A stretch of 64,000 nt of DNA, from assembly GCA_017618055.1 (NCBI GenBank), contig JAFZVB010000014.1, positions 197,663 through 261,662 of the forward strand. Reading direction: 5' to 3'. This DNA is from Clostridia bacterium (lineage in GTDB: Bacteria > Bacillota > Clostridia > Christensenellales > CAG-917). Below are positions 19,128 through 26,608 of the stretch, piece after piece (within the stretch, counting starts at the first letter, position 1; every line of letters begins with the position of its first letter). The notes under the pieces are model-generated. The model saw nothing but the letters and a program-made list of their open reading frames with translations. It had not been told where the DNA came from and did not search any database. Made by a program: the position numbers and the translations under genes.

Positions 19128-19679
19128 TTTATCTATATCTTTCTTTGCTTTAGACAAAATATCTTCCACATTGGAATTATCTTCATCTAAATACTCTGCT
19201 TTAATAAAATCTAATTTCTTAATACCATAAAAGGTATTACATAAGGTTTTAATATATCCAAAAGATTGTTCTTCGTTAACTGGACCACCTGCTGTTGTTA
19301 TATAAATCAATCTATTTGCATTACACTTTGATATAATATCCCCTGTTGGTCCATATTCAAAGACTAATCCAATAACATTAATATGCTCTATAAATAGTTT
19401 TATAACAGAAGGAAAAGATAAATCCCATGTTGGAGCACCAATTACTACTAAATCTGCCTCTACAAATTTCTTTGCCAAATCAAACATTGAATCTTCAAAG
19501 TTATTTTCACCTATGCATTTATCTCTGAAGTTAATCATTTCTTCAGTAAAAGGCTTTAAATCTAAATCATATAGATTAATTGTTTCTATATTTCCATCAA
19601 TTTTATCTAATAAATAATTAGATAATTCTAAGGTTCTAGATTCTTTTCTCGTACAAGCGTTAATAAATAATGTTTTCAT
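19119..19679 (-). CDS. Flavodoxin-fold NAD(P)H-dependent reductase
   Basis: A 186-aa protein of the NAD(P)H dehydrogenase (quinone)/FMN-dependent azoreductase superfamily. The FMN phosphate loop is INACTRKESRTLELSNYLL near the N-terminus; APTWDLSFPSVIKLFIEHI and TTAGGPV contribute the isoalloxazine site. Substrates may be quinones or nitro/azo compounds, but this cannot be fixed from sequence. It starts one base after the rluA-type gene with no Shine-Dalgarno, so coupled translation is likely. Confidence 0.82.
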   Translation of the reverse strand: MKTLFINACTRKESRTLELSNYLLDKIDGNIETINLYDLDLKPFTEEMINFRDKCIGENNFEDSMFDLAKKFVEADLVVIGAPTWDLSFPSVIKLFIEHINVIGLVFEYGPTGDIISKCNANRLIYITTAGGPVNEEQSFGYIKTLCNTFYGIKKLDFIKAEYLDEDNSNVEDILSKAKKDIDKLF

Positions 19680-19680
19680 A

Positions 19681-20589
19681 TTAATTTTTAATTAAAGAGT
19701 TAAATTCATTTGGTATCTTTGCATAGAATCTCATTGTTTTTCCGTTTATAGGATTCTTAAACACTAATTCATATGCATGTAATCCAAGTCTATTTAAAGG
19801 ATTTTTAGTAGATCCATAAGATGTATCTCCAACAACATTATGTCCAATATCTTTCATATGAACTCTTATTTGGTTCTTTCTTCCAGAATCTATATGTACA
19901 TCCAAAAGTGAATACATATTGTTCTCTTTTATAACTTTGTAATGAGTAATTGCAAGCTTTCCATCTCCTGGTTTCTTTGCAGAATACATTAAATTGGTCT
20001 CTGGAGCCTTTCTGAGCCAAGATTGGACTTCTCCTTCCTTCTTCTCCATTACTCCTTCTACGACAGCATAATAGCCTCTAGAAAGAACGTTGTCATTCCA
20101 GTCTTTTTGTAATTTGTTTCTAACTTCTTCACTCTTACAAGCAACCAATACTCCAGAGGTTTCTTTATCTATTCTATGTAGAACATAAACCCTACTATGT
20201 TTATTTTGAGATGTAACATAATCCATCATTAAACGATATGCTGTTATAGATCTTTCATTATCAGATGGTACTGAGAGCAAACCAGATGGCTTATTAATGG
20301 CGATAAAGTCCTCATCTTCATATATTATATCCAGATGTGTTTGTCTTCCCCTAGGAGCTTCTATCTTCTCTACAGGGTTATTTGAAATCATAACAACATC
20401 ATCTTTTGAGAGCATGAAATCAAATTGAGTAACAGGAGCACCATCTACAAGAACTTGTCTTCTAGATAATAACTTTTTGATGTTATTCTTAGAATCATTT
20501 GTAATATGTTCATATAGGAACTCTAATAATGGAGTTTCTTTATGTACTTTAAATGTTCTTAAATTCTTTTCTTCTCTTCTATTTTTCAT
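19681..20589 (-). CDS. RluA-family RNA pseudouridine synthase
   Basis: A 302-aa enzyme that isomerises uridine in rRNA or tRNA. An N-terminal S4 RNA-binding domain (NNIKKLLSRRQVLVDGAPVTQFDFMLSKDDVV) precedes the catalytic domain, with nucleophile Asp in VLHRIDKETSGVLV and the later motifs LDVHIDSGRKNQIRVHM and GLHAYELVF. The exact site cannot be assigned. I chose ATG at 20589. The longer reading from 20637 would begin inside the guaA terminator and upstream of this gene's own promoter. The resulting leader is very short (about 7 nt) with only GAG as a possible ribosome binding site. Confidence 0.9.
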   Translation of the reverse strand: MKNRREEKNLRTFKVHKETPLLEFLYEHITNDSKNNIKKLLSRRQVLVDGAPVTQFDFMLSKDDVVMISNNPVEKIEAPRGRQTHLDIIYEDEDFIAINKPSGLLSVPSDNERSITAYRLMMDYVTSQNKHSRVYVLHRIDKETSGVLVACKSEEVRNKLQKDWNDNVLSRGYYAVVEGVMEKKEGEVQSWLRKAPETNLMYSAKKPGDGKLAITHYKVIKENNMYSLLDVHIDSGRKNQIRVHMKDIGHNVVGDTSYGSTKNPLNRLGLHAYELVFKNPINGKTMRFYAKIPNEFNSLIKN

Positions 20590-20602
20590 AAGCTCAGCAA
20601 CT

Positions 20603-20631
20603 ATTATAACATAAAATAACTCGCAGGTCAT
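20603..20631 (-). promoter_or_regulatory. Promoter of the rluA-type gene
   Basis: Minus strand ATGACC (20626-20631), 17-bp spacer, TATAAT (20603-20608). The -35 lies in the loop of the guaA terminator hairpin, so termination and initiation signals are interleaved. Confidence 0.5.
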
Positions 20632-20644
20632 CCCCACGAGTTAT
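20616..20644 (-). terminator. Putative terminator of guaA
   Basis: Arms ATAACTCG and CGAGTTAT form an 8-bp stem with a 13-nt loop, followed in the leftward direction by TTTATG. The T-run is short, so termination may be partial. Confidence 0.5.
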
Positions 20645-20672
20645 AATCATTATTTCTTTATAATACCTTGTA

Positions 20673-21653
20673 TTATTCCCATTCAATTGTTCCTGTTGGC
20701 TTTGGTGTGATATCAAATAATACTCTGTTTACACCTTTAACTTCAGCAAGAATTCTATCTCTAATCTTCCATAAGATATCATATGGGATTTGTTCTACTG
20801 TTGCTTGGATAGCATCTTTGGTGTTAACTGCTCTCAATACAACTGCCCATTCATCTGTTCTCTTTCCATCTTTAATTCCAACAGACTTCATATCTGGTAC
20901 AACTGTGAAATATTGCCATACTTTTGTTGCTAATCCACACTTTGCAAATTCTTCTCTTAAGATAGCATCACTTTCTCTTACTGCTTCAAGTCTATCTCTT
21001 GTAATAGCACCAACACATCTTACACCAAGACCTGGTCCTGGGAATGGTTGTCTATATACCATAGAATCTGGCAAGCCTAATTCCTTTCCAACAACTCTAA
21101 CTTCGTCTTTGTATAAAAGTTTAACTGGTTCTACAAGTTCAAAATTAAGGTCTTCTGGAAGGCCACCAACGTTATGATGAGCTTTAATTCCTTTACTTTC
21201 TAAGATATCTGGATAAATTGTACCTTGTGCAAGGAATCCAATACCATCTATTTTCTTTGCTTCTTCTGCAAATACATCTATAAATTCTTTTCCGATTATC
21301 TTTCTCTTAGTTTCTGGATCTTTTACTCCAGCAAGTTTATCTAAGAATCTATCTACAGCATCTACATAGATAAGAGTTGCACCCATTTCTTCTTTGAAAA
21401 CTTTAATAACTTGTTCTGGTTCACCTTTACGAAGTAATCCGTGGTTTACATGAACACATACTAAGTTCTTGCCAATTGCTTTAATTAATAATGCAGCAAC
21501 AACAGATGAATCTACACCACCAGATAATGCTAATAAAACTTTCTTATCTCCAACTTGTTTCTTAATGAGTTCTACTTGTTCGTCTATGAATGCTTTTGCT
21601 AATTCGCTTGTTTCAATTCTTTTCATGTCTTCTGGTCTAACTGATCCGCACAT
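20673..21653 (-). CDS. guaA: GMP synthase ATP-pyrophosphatase subunit (no glutaminase domain)
   Basis: Converts XMP to GMP using ATP. The 326-aa protein contains the PP-loop LLALSGGVDSSVVAALL (about residue 42) and the C-terminal dimerisation domain ending in VNRVLFDITPKPTGTIEWE. The N-terminal class I glutaminase domain (about 190 aa) of ordinary bacterial GuaA is missing. The start is firm: GGAGG stands before ATG at 21653 and a promoter lies just upstream, so it is not a fragment of a longer frame. This is the two-subunit arrangement known mainly from archaea; no glutaminase subunit gene is in the window. It may use a separate subunit or free ammonia. Confidence 0.93.
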   Translation of the reverse strand: MCGSVRPEDMKRIETSELAKAFIDEQVELIKKQVGDKKVLLALSGGVDSSVVAALLIKAIGKNLVCVHVNHGLLRKGEPEQVIKVFKEEMGATLIYVDAVDRFLDKLAGVKDPETKRKIIGKEFIDVFAEEAKKIDGIGFLAQGTIYPDILESKGIKAHHNVGGLPEDLNFELVEPVKLLYKDEVRVVGKELGLPDSMVYRQPFPGPGLGVRCVGAITRDRLEAVRESDAILREEFAKCGLATKVWQYFTVVPDMKSVGIKDGKRTDEWAVVLRAVNTKDAIQATVEQIPYDILWKIRDRILAEVKGVNRVLFDITPKPTGTIEWE

Positions 21654-21682
21654 TAAAAGATACCTCCAAATTTATTTGTTTT

Positions 21683-21712
21683 ATTATACATTTTTATTTT
21701 AATTAAAGTAAA
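21683..21712 (-). promoter_or_regulatory. Promoter of guaA
   Basis: Minus strand TTTACT (21707-21712), 18-bp spacer, TATAAT (21683-21688). The leader is about 20 nt, too short for a purine riboswitch. Confidence 0.55.
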
Positions 21713-21730
21713 ATAAATTTAACTTATTTA

Positions 21731-22939
21731 TCAAAAGTTGTCATTCAGTTTGAATATTTTTTCTCCACTAGAATTCTTCTTGCTTTGTAGAATTCCCAAC
21801 TCTTGAAGTTTATTTAAGTTTTTAAGAACTGCTTGTTTAGAAACATCACCCAAATTGGCACTATCTCTTAACATTCCCCAGGCAAACCAATCTAAATCAC
21901 AAACTAATATTTTTTTATAATAGTGATATATAATTGGTGCGACTTGTTCTCCGTTTCTATTTAATTTTTCTCTAACATCATTTACTTTTTTATATGCCAA
22001 ATAATATTTTGTTGCATATTCCGTCATGTATATTAAGAAATATGTTAAATCATTATGTGAATATCTTGTTTTTTCTATGGCCTTATAATACTTCTTTTTA
22101 TTATCATTTATTGCTTCGCTAAGGAACAAAGGTGCAGACGATAATGGAGTATTATTAATAATCCATGTCTCAATCATTCTTGCTGTACGTCCATTGTAAT
22201 CAAAATACGGATGAATATATACAAAGTAATAATGAGCAATAAATGGTTTTAGAAAATTATAAATTAGATCTCCATTGCTATTATTAATATATTCAAATAA
22301 AGAGTCCATGCATTCATCAATCTTATCAAAAGGACAACATTCATGATTTCCTATATAAACTGGACCATCTCTATATTTTTTTTCTCCCAAGATATCTTTT
22401 TCTAAAAGGCATCCATCACTCAGTAATTCATATAGCATTTTAAGGTTATCCTTGTTGAAATCAGGAGTTTTGGTAATAAATTGGATACCATTATACATAT
22501 TTAAGATGATTCTATCATTATTATTTTTAATCTCTTGTGTTTCAATAACATGTTGAACTTCTCTTCTAGTTGTATTTACGCCCTCAATTTTTAAACTGCC
22601 TTCAATTTCAGACAAAACATGACTCAATGTAATTTCATCATATGTGCTATTAACAATCTTACTATAGTTATGAACATCTGAAGCAACTATGTCCAAATAA
22701 TCCATTATATTGCCTACCAATTCTTTTGAAAGAATATAGTAAACACCTTTTGAGTTAAAAGATTTTAATGGCAAATCTATTTTTGAAACACTTTTGATGT
22801 TATCTTTAAATTCTAAAAAATTTTCCAATTCATCTCTATCTAACAAAAAACCATATTTGGTATCAAATCTTAAATCTACATTATCTGGATATTGTTTAGA
22901 ACTTAATATAGTATTAAAAATTTTATTTTTATCCTTCAT
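21731..22939 (-). CDS. Fic-family protein (AMPylator-like)
   Basis: A 402-aa Fic protein that probably transfers a nucleotide monophosphate to a target hydroxyl. The catalytic loop is HPYFDYNGRTAR (about residues 243-254). The His, Asp, Asn, Gly and both Arg match the HxFxDGNGRxxR pattern, but the first Gly is Tyr and Phe is Tyr. An N-terminal inhibitory motif SLKIEG (about 115-120) fits the (S/T)xxxE(G/N) rule of class II Fic proteins, which are autoinhibited in cis. A winged-helix-like C-terminus (LGDVSKQAVLKNLNKLQELGIL) suggests DNA binding. ATG at 22939 is preferred to TTG four codons upstream. The promoter is covered by 12-bp repeats. No antitoxin gene is adjacent. Confidence 0.88.
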   Translation of the reverse strand: MKDKNKIFNTILSSKQYPDNVDLRFDTKYGFLLDRDELENFLEFKDNIKSVSKIDLPLKSFNSKGVYYILSKELVGNIMDYLDIVASDVHNYSKIVNSTYDEITLSHVLSEIEGSLKIEGVNTTRREVQHVIETQEIKNNNDRIILNMYNGIQFITKTPDFNKDNLKMLYELLSDGCLLEKDILGEKKYRDGPVYIGNHECCPFDKIDECMDSLFEYINNSNGDLIYNFLKPFIAHYYFVYIHPYFDYNGRTARMIETWIINNTPLSSAPLFLSEAINDNKKKYYKAIEKTRYSHNDLTYFLIYMTEYATKYYLAYKKVNDVREKLNRNGEQVAPIIYHYYKKILVCDLDWFAWGMLRDSANLGDVSKQAVLKNLNKLQELGILQSKKNSSGEKIFKLNDNF

Positions 22940-22996
22940 ATCGTAAACCAACCTTTAGCATTATCGTTAACCATATCGTTAACCATATTGTAAACC
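22938..22996. repeat. 12-bp iteron array at the fic promoter
   Basis: Three contiguous 12-mers (22961-22972, 22973-22984, 22985-22996) with minus-strand consensus GGTTAACGATAT, plus a fourth copy at 22938-22949 overlapping the start codon. Variants are GGTTTACAATAT and GGTTTACGATAT. The fourth copy is about two periods from the third, keeping the helical phase. A possible promoter (TTGACT 23011-23016, 18-bp spacer, TACAAT 22987-22992) has its -10 inside the first copy. This is typical of a cooperative autorepressor site. Confidence 0.75.
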
Positions 22997-23029
22997 TAAT
23001 TATAAATGATAGTCAAGAAATATTTGAAA

Positions 23030-23710
23030 TTATTTATTAGTAGATAATGCTATTAATGCTTGAGACGGTGCATAAAAAGCCCACATTAACAAAGCAGCAC
23101 TATATTCTCCTATATTCATAAGTCCAACACAGACATCACACCCTATGAATAATGCGAATCCAATTGTTAATAAGATATATTTAATTTTATTAGTTTTACT
23201 AATAAAGCAAAGTACTAAATTCTCTACAAAGTTCATTAATAATTGTGTGGCATATATAAGAACAAATGCATAGAGCACATTTAATTCTCCCATACTTGCA
23301 AGAACAATTATTCCAACAACAGGAAGGATTATTCTAATAATGACAGAGATAATGGTATGTATCTTATTTCTTTCTATTCTTAAGGCATGGAAAAGTTGTG
23401 CAAATGTAAACATAATTACACCAACTTCATAATTATCATCTTGAACCAATAAGAAATAATCACTTAACAATGTAAACAATAATGCTAAAGCCAATAAGAT
23501 ATTATCTTTAAACTCTTTCGGATTCGTACCAAAACCTATTGCTATCAAAGAATACACAAAAAGGATAATAATTATTGAATACTTGAGCCAAACATTATCC
23601 CCTAAATAATAATCACCAAAATCTTCCAATAGGAATAATATGTAAAGGATAACTCCTGTCACAATAAATAATAATTCTATGGAAAATTCGATGGATCTTT
23701 TCTTTGTCAT
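23030..23710 (-). CDS. YhhN/TMEM86-like membrane protein
   Basis: A 226-aa integral membrane protein with seven to eight helices. LLSDYFLL, the aspartate in ALFIGCDVCVGLMN and WAFYAPSQALIALS match the conserved acidic and Gln positions of the YhhN family, whose animal members hydrolyse lysoplasmalogens. The substrate in bacteria is uncertain. An upstream ATG at 23731 would add seven residues but lies within the promoter spacer. ATG at 23710 sits six bases after a -10 element, which suggests a leaderless mRNA. No Shine-Dalgarno precedes either start. Confidence 0.7.
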   Translation of the reverse strand: MTKKRSIEFSIELLFIVTGVILYILFLLEDFGDYYLGDNVWLKYSIIIILFVYSLIAIGFGTNPKEFKDNILLALALLFTLLSDYFLLVQDDNYEVGVIMFTFAQLFHALRIERNKIHTIISVIIRIILPVVGIIVLASMGELNVLYAFVLIYATQLLMNFVENLVLCFISKTNKIKYILLTIGFALFIGCDVCVGLMNIGEYSAALLMWAFYAPSQALIALSTNK

Positions 23711-23716
23711 ACTATA

Positions 23717-23745
23717 AGTATAATCTAGCATAATCTTAAAAACAA
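23717..23745 (-). promoter_or_regulatory. Promoter of the YhhN-like gene (leaderless arrangement)
   Basis: Minus strand TTGTTT (23740-23745), 17-bp spacer, TATACT (23717-23722), ending six bases before ATG at 23710. Transcription would start at or next to the start codon. Confidence 0.5.
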
Positions 23746-23747
23746 AT

Positions 23748-23775
23748 AAAAAAAGTGCTGATTTTCATCAACACT
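23748..23775 (-). terminator. Terminator of tRNA-Gly(GCC)-tRNA-Lys(CTT)
   Basis: Leftward stem AGTGtTGAT / ATCAgCACT with a 4-nt loop, one mismatch, then a run of seven T. Confidence 0.85.
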
Positions 23776-23783
23776 CTAGTATC

Positions 23784-23859
23784 TGGTGCACCTTCAGGGA
23801 TTCGAACCCGGGACCCACTGATTAAGAGTCAGTTGCTCTACCAACTGAGCTAAAGGTGC
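23784..23859 (-). tRNA. tRNA-Lys(CTT)
   Basis: A 76-nt cloverleaf with acceptor GCACCTT/AAGGTGC, anticodon loop CTCTTAA and encoded CCA. Second gene of a two-tRNA transcript. Confidence 0.97.
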
Positions 23860-23868
23860 ATAAAAAAT

Positions 23869-23943
23869 TGGAGCGGGAGACGGGATTCGAACCCGCGATG
23901 TCCACCTTGGCAAGGTGGCACTCTACCACTGAGTCACTCCCGC
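23869..23943 (-). tRNA. tRNA-Gly(GCC)
   Basis: A 75-nt cloverleaf with acceptor GCGGGAG/CTCCCGC, anticodon loop TTGCCAA, normal T-loop TTCGAAT and encoded CCA. Confidence 0.97.
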
Positions 23944-23956
23944 GCTACGTCTACAT

Positions 23957-23985
23957 ATATTACCAAAAGAGAAATATTTATGCAA
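23957..23985 (-). promoter_or_regulatory. Promoter of the tRNA-Gly/tRNA-Lys pair
   Basis: Minus strand TTGCAT (23980-23985), 17-bp spacer, TAATAT (23957-23962), 14 bases before the tRNA-Gly 5' end. Confidence 0.55.
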
Positions 23986-24036
23986 CTATATAATTGAAAA
24001 ATATACAAAAAAATTTTATATGTTCTTTATTTTTGT

Positions 24037-24065
24037 TTGACAACCACCTCTCCCCGTGTTATTAT
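24037..24065 (+). promoter_or_regulatory. Promoter of tRNA-Ala
   Basis: Consensus TTGACA (24037-24042), 17-bp spacer, TATTAT (24060-24065). Confidence 0.85.
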
Positions 24066-24085
24066 CATTAGGCAATCATCTTTAT

Positions 24086-24161
24086 GGGGGCATAGCTCAT
24101 CTGGTAGAGCGCATGATTTGCATTCATGAGGTGAAGGGTTCGAGTCCCTTTGTCTCCACCA
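24086..24161 (+). tRNA. tRNA-Ala(TGC)
   Basis: A 76-nt cloverleaf, acceptor GGGGGCA/TGTCTCC with G-T pairs, anticodon loop TTTGCAT, encoded CCA. Confidence 0.97.
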
Positions 24162-24171
24162 CAAAGAACAT

Positions 24172-24199
24172 AGACGTACTAAAACAGTGCGTCTTTTTT
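24172..24199 (+). terminator. Terminator of tRNA-Ala
   Basis: Stem AGACGtAC / GTgCGTCT with a short loop, then six T. Confidence 0.85.
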
Positions 24200-24258
24200 C
24201 TTTTCAAGAAATATATCAAGTTGTATAATGAATTTATCAAATTAAGGAAATAATTATT

Positions 24259-24804
24259 ATGGATGAAAATTTAGCAGAAAAGACACTATCCTCAAAAGAA
24301 TTATATCACGGGAAAATCATCAATCTTTGGCTAGATGATGTTGAACTTCCAGATGGCAAAGAATCTAAACGTGAATTTGTAGAACATCATGGTGGTGCTG
24401 GAATTCTTGCCATAGATGGAGACAATATGTGGCTTGTAAAACAATTTAGATATCCATATAAAGAAGTTCTAGAAGAAATCCCTGCTGGCAAACTAGAAAA
24501 AGGCGAAGAAGCAATATTTACAGCAAAACGTGAACTTATAGAAGAAATCGGTTATTCTTGTGATTCCATTGAACCATTCGGTTTAATATATCCAACTCCA
24601 GGATATACTAATGAACCATTGTACATATTCCTTGCAACAGGTCTTAATAAAAAAGAAACTCACCTAGATGAAGATGAGTTCATTTCTGCATATACACGGC
24701 CTATAAAAGATGTCTTAAAGGATATTTTAGATGGCAAAATCAAGGATGGTAAAACTTGTTATGCCGTTCTTAAATACTGTTTGTTAAACAATATTACTCT
24801 TTAA
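24259..24804 (+). CDS. Nudix hydrolase, ADP-ribose pyrophosphatase-like
   Basis: A 181-aa protein that most likely hydrolyses ADP-ribose or related nucleoside diphosphate sugars. The Nudix box GKLEKGEEAIFTAKRELIEEIGY matches Gx5Ex7REUxEExGU exactly. The N-terminal GKIINLWLDDVELPDG and the proline about 16 residues after the box (YPTPGYTNEPLYIF) place it in the NudF/ADPRase subgroup. AAGGAAAT precedes the ATG. It overlaps the convergent GH26 gene by four bases. Confidence 0.93.
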   Translation: MDENLAEKTLSSKELYHGKIINLWLDDVELPDGKESKREFVEHHGGAGILAIDGDNMWLVKQFRYPYKEVLEEIPAGKLEKGEEAIFTAKRELIEEIGYSCDSIEPFGLIYPTPGYTNEPLYIFLATGLNKKETHLDEDEFISAYTRPIKDVLKDILDGKIKDGKTCYAVLKYCLLNNITL

Positions 24805-25832
24805 CGATTTTGAATATCCTCTAAAGTAATTACATATTCACTATTATATAGTGCATTTAATGCCTCGGTTGTATTTTCATCAACCAAATAATTGGTATGC
24901 CATGTCATAAACCATACCCATGGTACTTCTTCGAATTCTTCTGCTGTTGGAAGATATCCGTTTTCATGCATAGCCATTGGTTTCTTACTTTTATTTACTT
25001 CATTAACTGCTTCATATAATCTTTCTTCTGCACCATACGTTGTTGTGAAATATGAGTCTGCACCAACTATATCACAGTATTCATCCCCTGGATAATATGT
25101 ATCTACACCTCTAGTATCACAATATTCGGAGTACCCTAGTACCCAAATTAAATTATTGAGGTGTAAATCATTGGTATAACGGTTATACATTATTCTCCAA
25201 ATTGCTTTGAAATGATCTTCTACATCTTCAATACCTTGTCCCCACCAGAACCACCATCCATCAAATTCATGGAAAGGTCTCCAAAGAACTGGAATATTAG
25301 CTTCTTGTAATTTTGCCAATGCTGCTCCAGCTTTATCCATACCTTCTATCATTGCAGTATATTCTGGAGTTCCTTCAGTTAGCATTACTTCCCATTGTTC
25401 CTTTGTTAATGCACTATTTTGAGATTCTTCATATCCTTTATCAAAACTAGATGAACAATGCCAACAAATAGTAACAATACCACCTCTTTGGTGCCATTTC
25501 TTTGCTCTATCTATAACACCATCAAAGTCATCATTTATAAAGTCTAATCCTCTAATTGCTGGATACTTGCCTGTACAATCATAGATGTAATCAAATTCAT
25601 AGTCTTCAGTTATCCAAGTAGATTCTTGTTGTCCAGAGATAATCTTATGTCCATATGTTGCACGAAGAAAGTTATATAAATCTTTTGCTTCTTGTGTTGC
25701 ATTTGGATTAGATAAATAATTAATTACTTCTTGTTCTCCCTTGTTCTTATTACAAGATACAAAAACAAAAAGTATGCATACTATAATTGATATAATTAAT
25801 AATCTAGAAAAAAACTTTGTAATCTTACTCAT
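24801..25832 (-). CDS. Secreted GH26 beta-mannanase-like lipoprotein
   Basis: A 343-aa glycoside hydrolase family 26 protein. A lipoprotein signal peptide (helix about residues 12-26, lipobox FVSC with Cys27) anchors it outside the membrane. The catalytic acid lies in LWRPFHEFDGWWFWWG and the nucleophile in KPMAMHENGYLP, both well-conserved GH26 sites. ISGQQESTW near the N-terminus is also a family mark. The likely substrate is beta-mannan from plant material; other beta-glycans are possible. GGGAG precedes the ATG. No transporter or other mannan gene is next to it. Confidence 0.93.
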   Translation of the reverse strand: MSKITKFFSRLLIISIIVCILFVFVSCNKNKGEQEVINYLSNPNATQEAKDLYNFLRATYGHKIISGQQESTWITEDYEFDYIYDCTGKYPAIRGLDFINDDFDGVIDRAKKWHQRGGIVTICWHCSSSFDKGYEESQNSALTKEQWEVMLTEGTPEYTAMIEGMDKAGAALAKLQEANIPVLWRPFHEFDGWWFWWGQGIEDVEDHFKAIWRIMYNRYTNDLHLNNLIWVLGYSEYCDTRGVDTYYPGDEYCDIVGADSYFTTTYGAEERLYEAVNEVNKSKKPMAMHENGYLPTAEEFEEVPWVWFMTWHTNYLVDENTTEALNALYNSEYVITLEDIQNR

Positions 25833-25893
25833 AATTTATCTCCCAACCTTATTAATAATAACATTAAGAGACATCTTTTTTCAATAATTAAGT

Positions 25894-26580
25894 TTATTTT
25901 TTATTGTTAATAATTAACTCTCTTGATTTAGTAACTAAATCAAACAATAGAGAATCAGGAACGGTTTCATCCAAAATAATAGAGATCCATTTTTGTTTAT
26001 TCATATGATAGCAAATATATAGACCATCTATCTTTAAGAGTTCTTCTCTATCTTCTGGACTAATCTTAACATTTATAACATCTACTCTAATGGTATCATC
26101 CTTCTTCTTTGTTAAAAGAGATTTATTTATATTCATTATTATTCCATACCATTTTCTATTCTTACGATATCTAAACACCCCAGCATCTTCATACCCACCT
26201 TCAAATGGGAAATCTGGCTTTTCACCATAGGTATTGTATAGGAATTCAACTAAACGGTTAGACTGGTTAGAAGCAAATGGAACCTTAAAGAAACACTCCT
26301 CTCTTAGATCTTCTAATTTAGACTTATACTCTTCTCTTAGATCTCCAATAAAAGCACCATCATAAGACTCAGCATCTATGCCAATAAATTCATCCCCAAA
26401 TTCCTTGTCTATTATCTTTGATAATACAGTATCTCCAACAACACTCAAATTAACAACAAAATCCCCATTATTAATTTCAAAAGAATAAAGAAAACTAGCT
26501 CCCTTTTTAGTAAAACCATATTTAAGGAGTTTATCTTCACTTGGTCTATATCTTTTAAATACTGAATCTAAGATGGTCAT
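25894..26580 (-). CDS. MmcQ/YjbR family protein with N-terminal extension
   Basis: A 228-aa protein. Residues about 115-228 match the MmcQ/YjbR (CyaY-like) fold: YGEKPDFPFEGGYEDAGVFRYRKNRKWYGIIMN, then VINVKISPED and GLYICYHMNKQKWISIILDETV. The first 110 residues form a second domain seen in longer clostridial members. Function is unknown; the fold is often called DNA-binding without direct proof. It starts 28 bases after the HEPN-like gene with no Shine-Dalgarno, so it may be read from the same transcript. Confidence 0.8.
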   Translation of the reverse strand: MTILDSVFKRYRPSEDKLLKYGFTKKGASFLYSFEINNGDFVVNLSVVGDTVLSKIIDKEFGDEFIGIDAESYDGAFIGDLREEYKSKLEDLREECFFKVPFASNQSNRLVEFLYNTYGEKPDFPFEGGYEDAGVFRYRKNRKWYGIIMNINKSLLTKKKDDTIRVDVINVKISPEDREELLKIDGLYICYHMNKQKWISIILDETVPDSLLFDLVTKSRELIINNKK

Positions 26581-26608
26581 CTACATATATGTTATAACTT
26601 TCTAAATT

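Noticed and set aside
20590..20637. Longer N-terminus for the rluA-type gene
   Set aside because: It would be encoded within the guaA terminator hairpin and upstream of the gene's own -10.
22938..22996. 12-bp repeats considered as a CRISPR or minisatellite
   Set aside because: Units are contiguous with no spacers, only four copies, and centred on a promoter; an operator is the better reading.
24056..24253. Frame across tRNA-Ala and its terminator
   Set aside because: It is explained wholly by the tRNA gene; the same holds for frames over the tRNAs at 28327-28551, 28921-29106 and 47984-48166.
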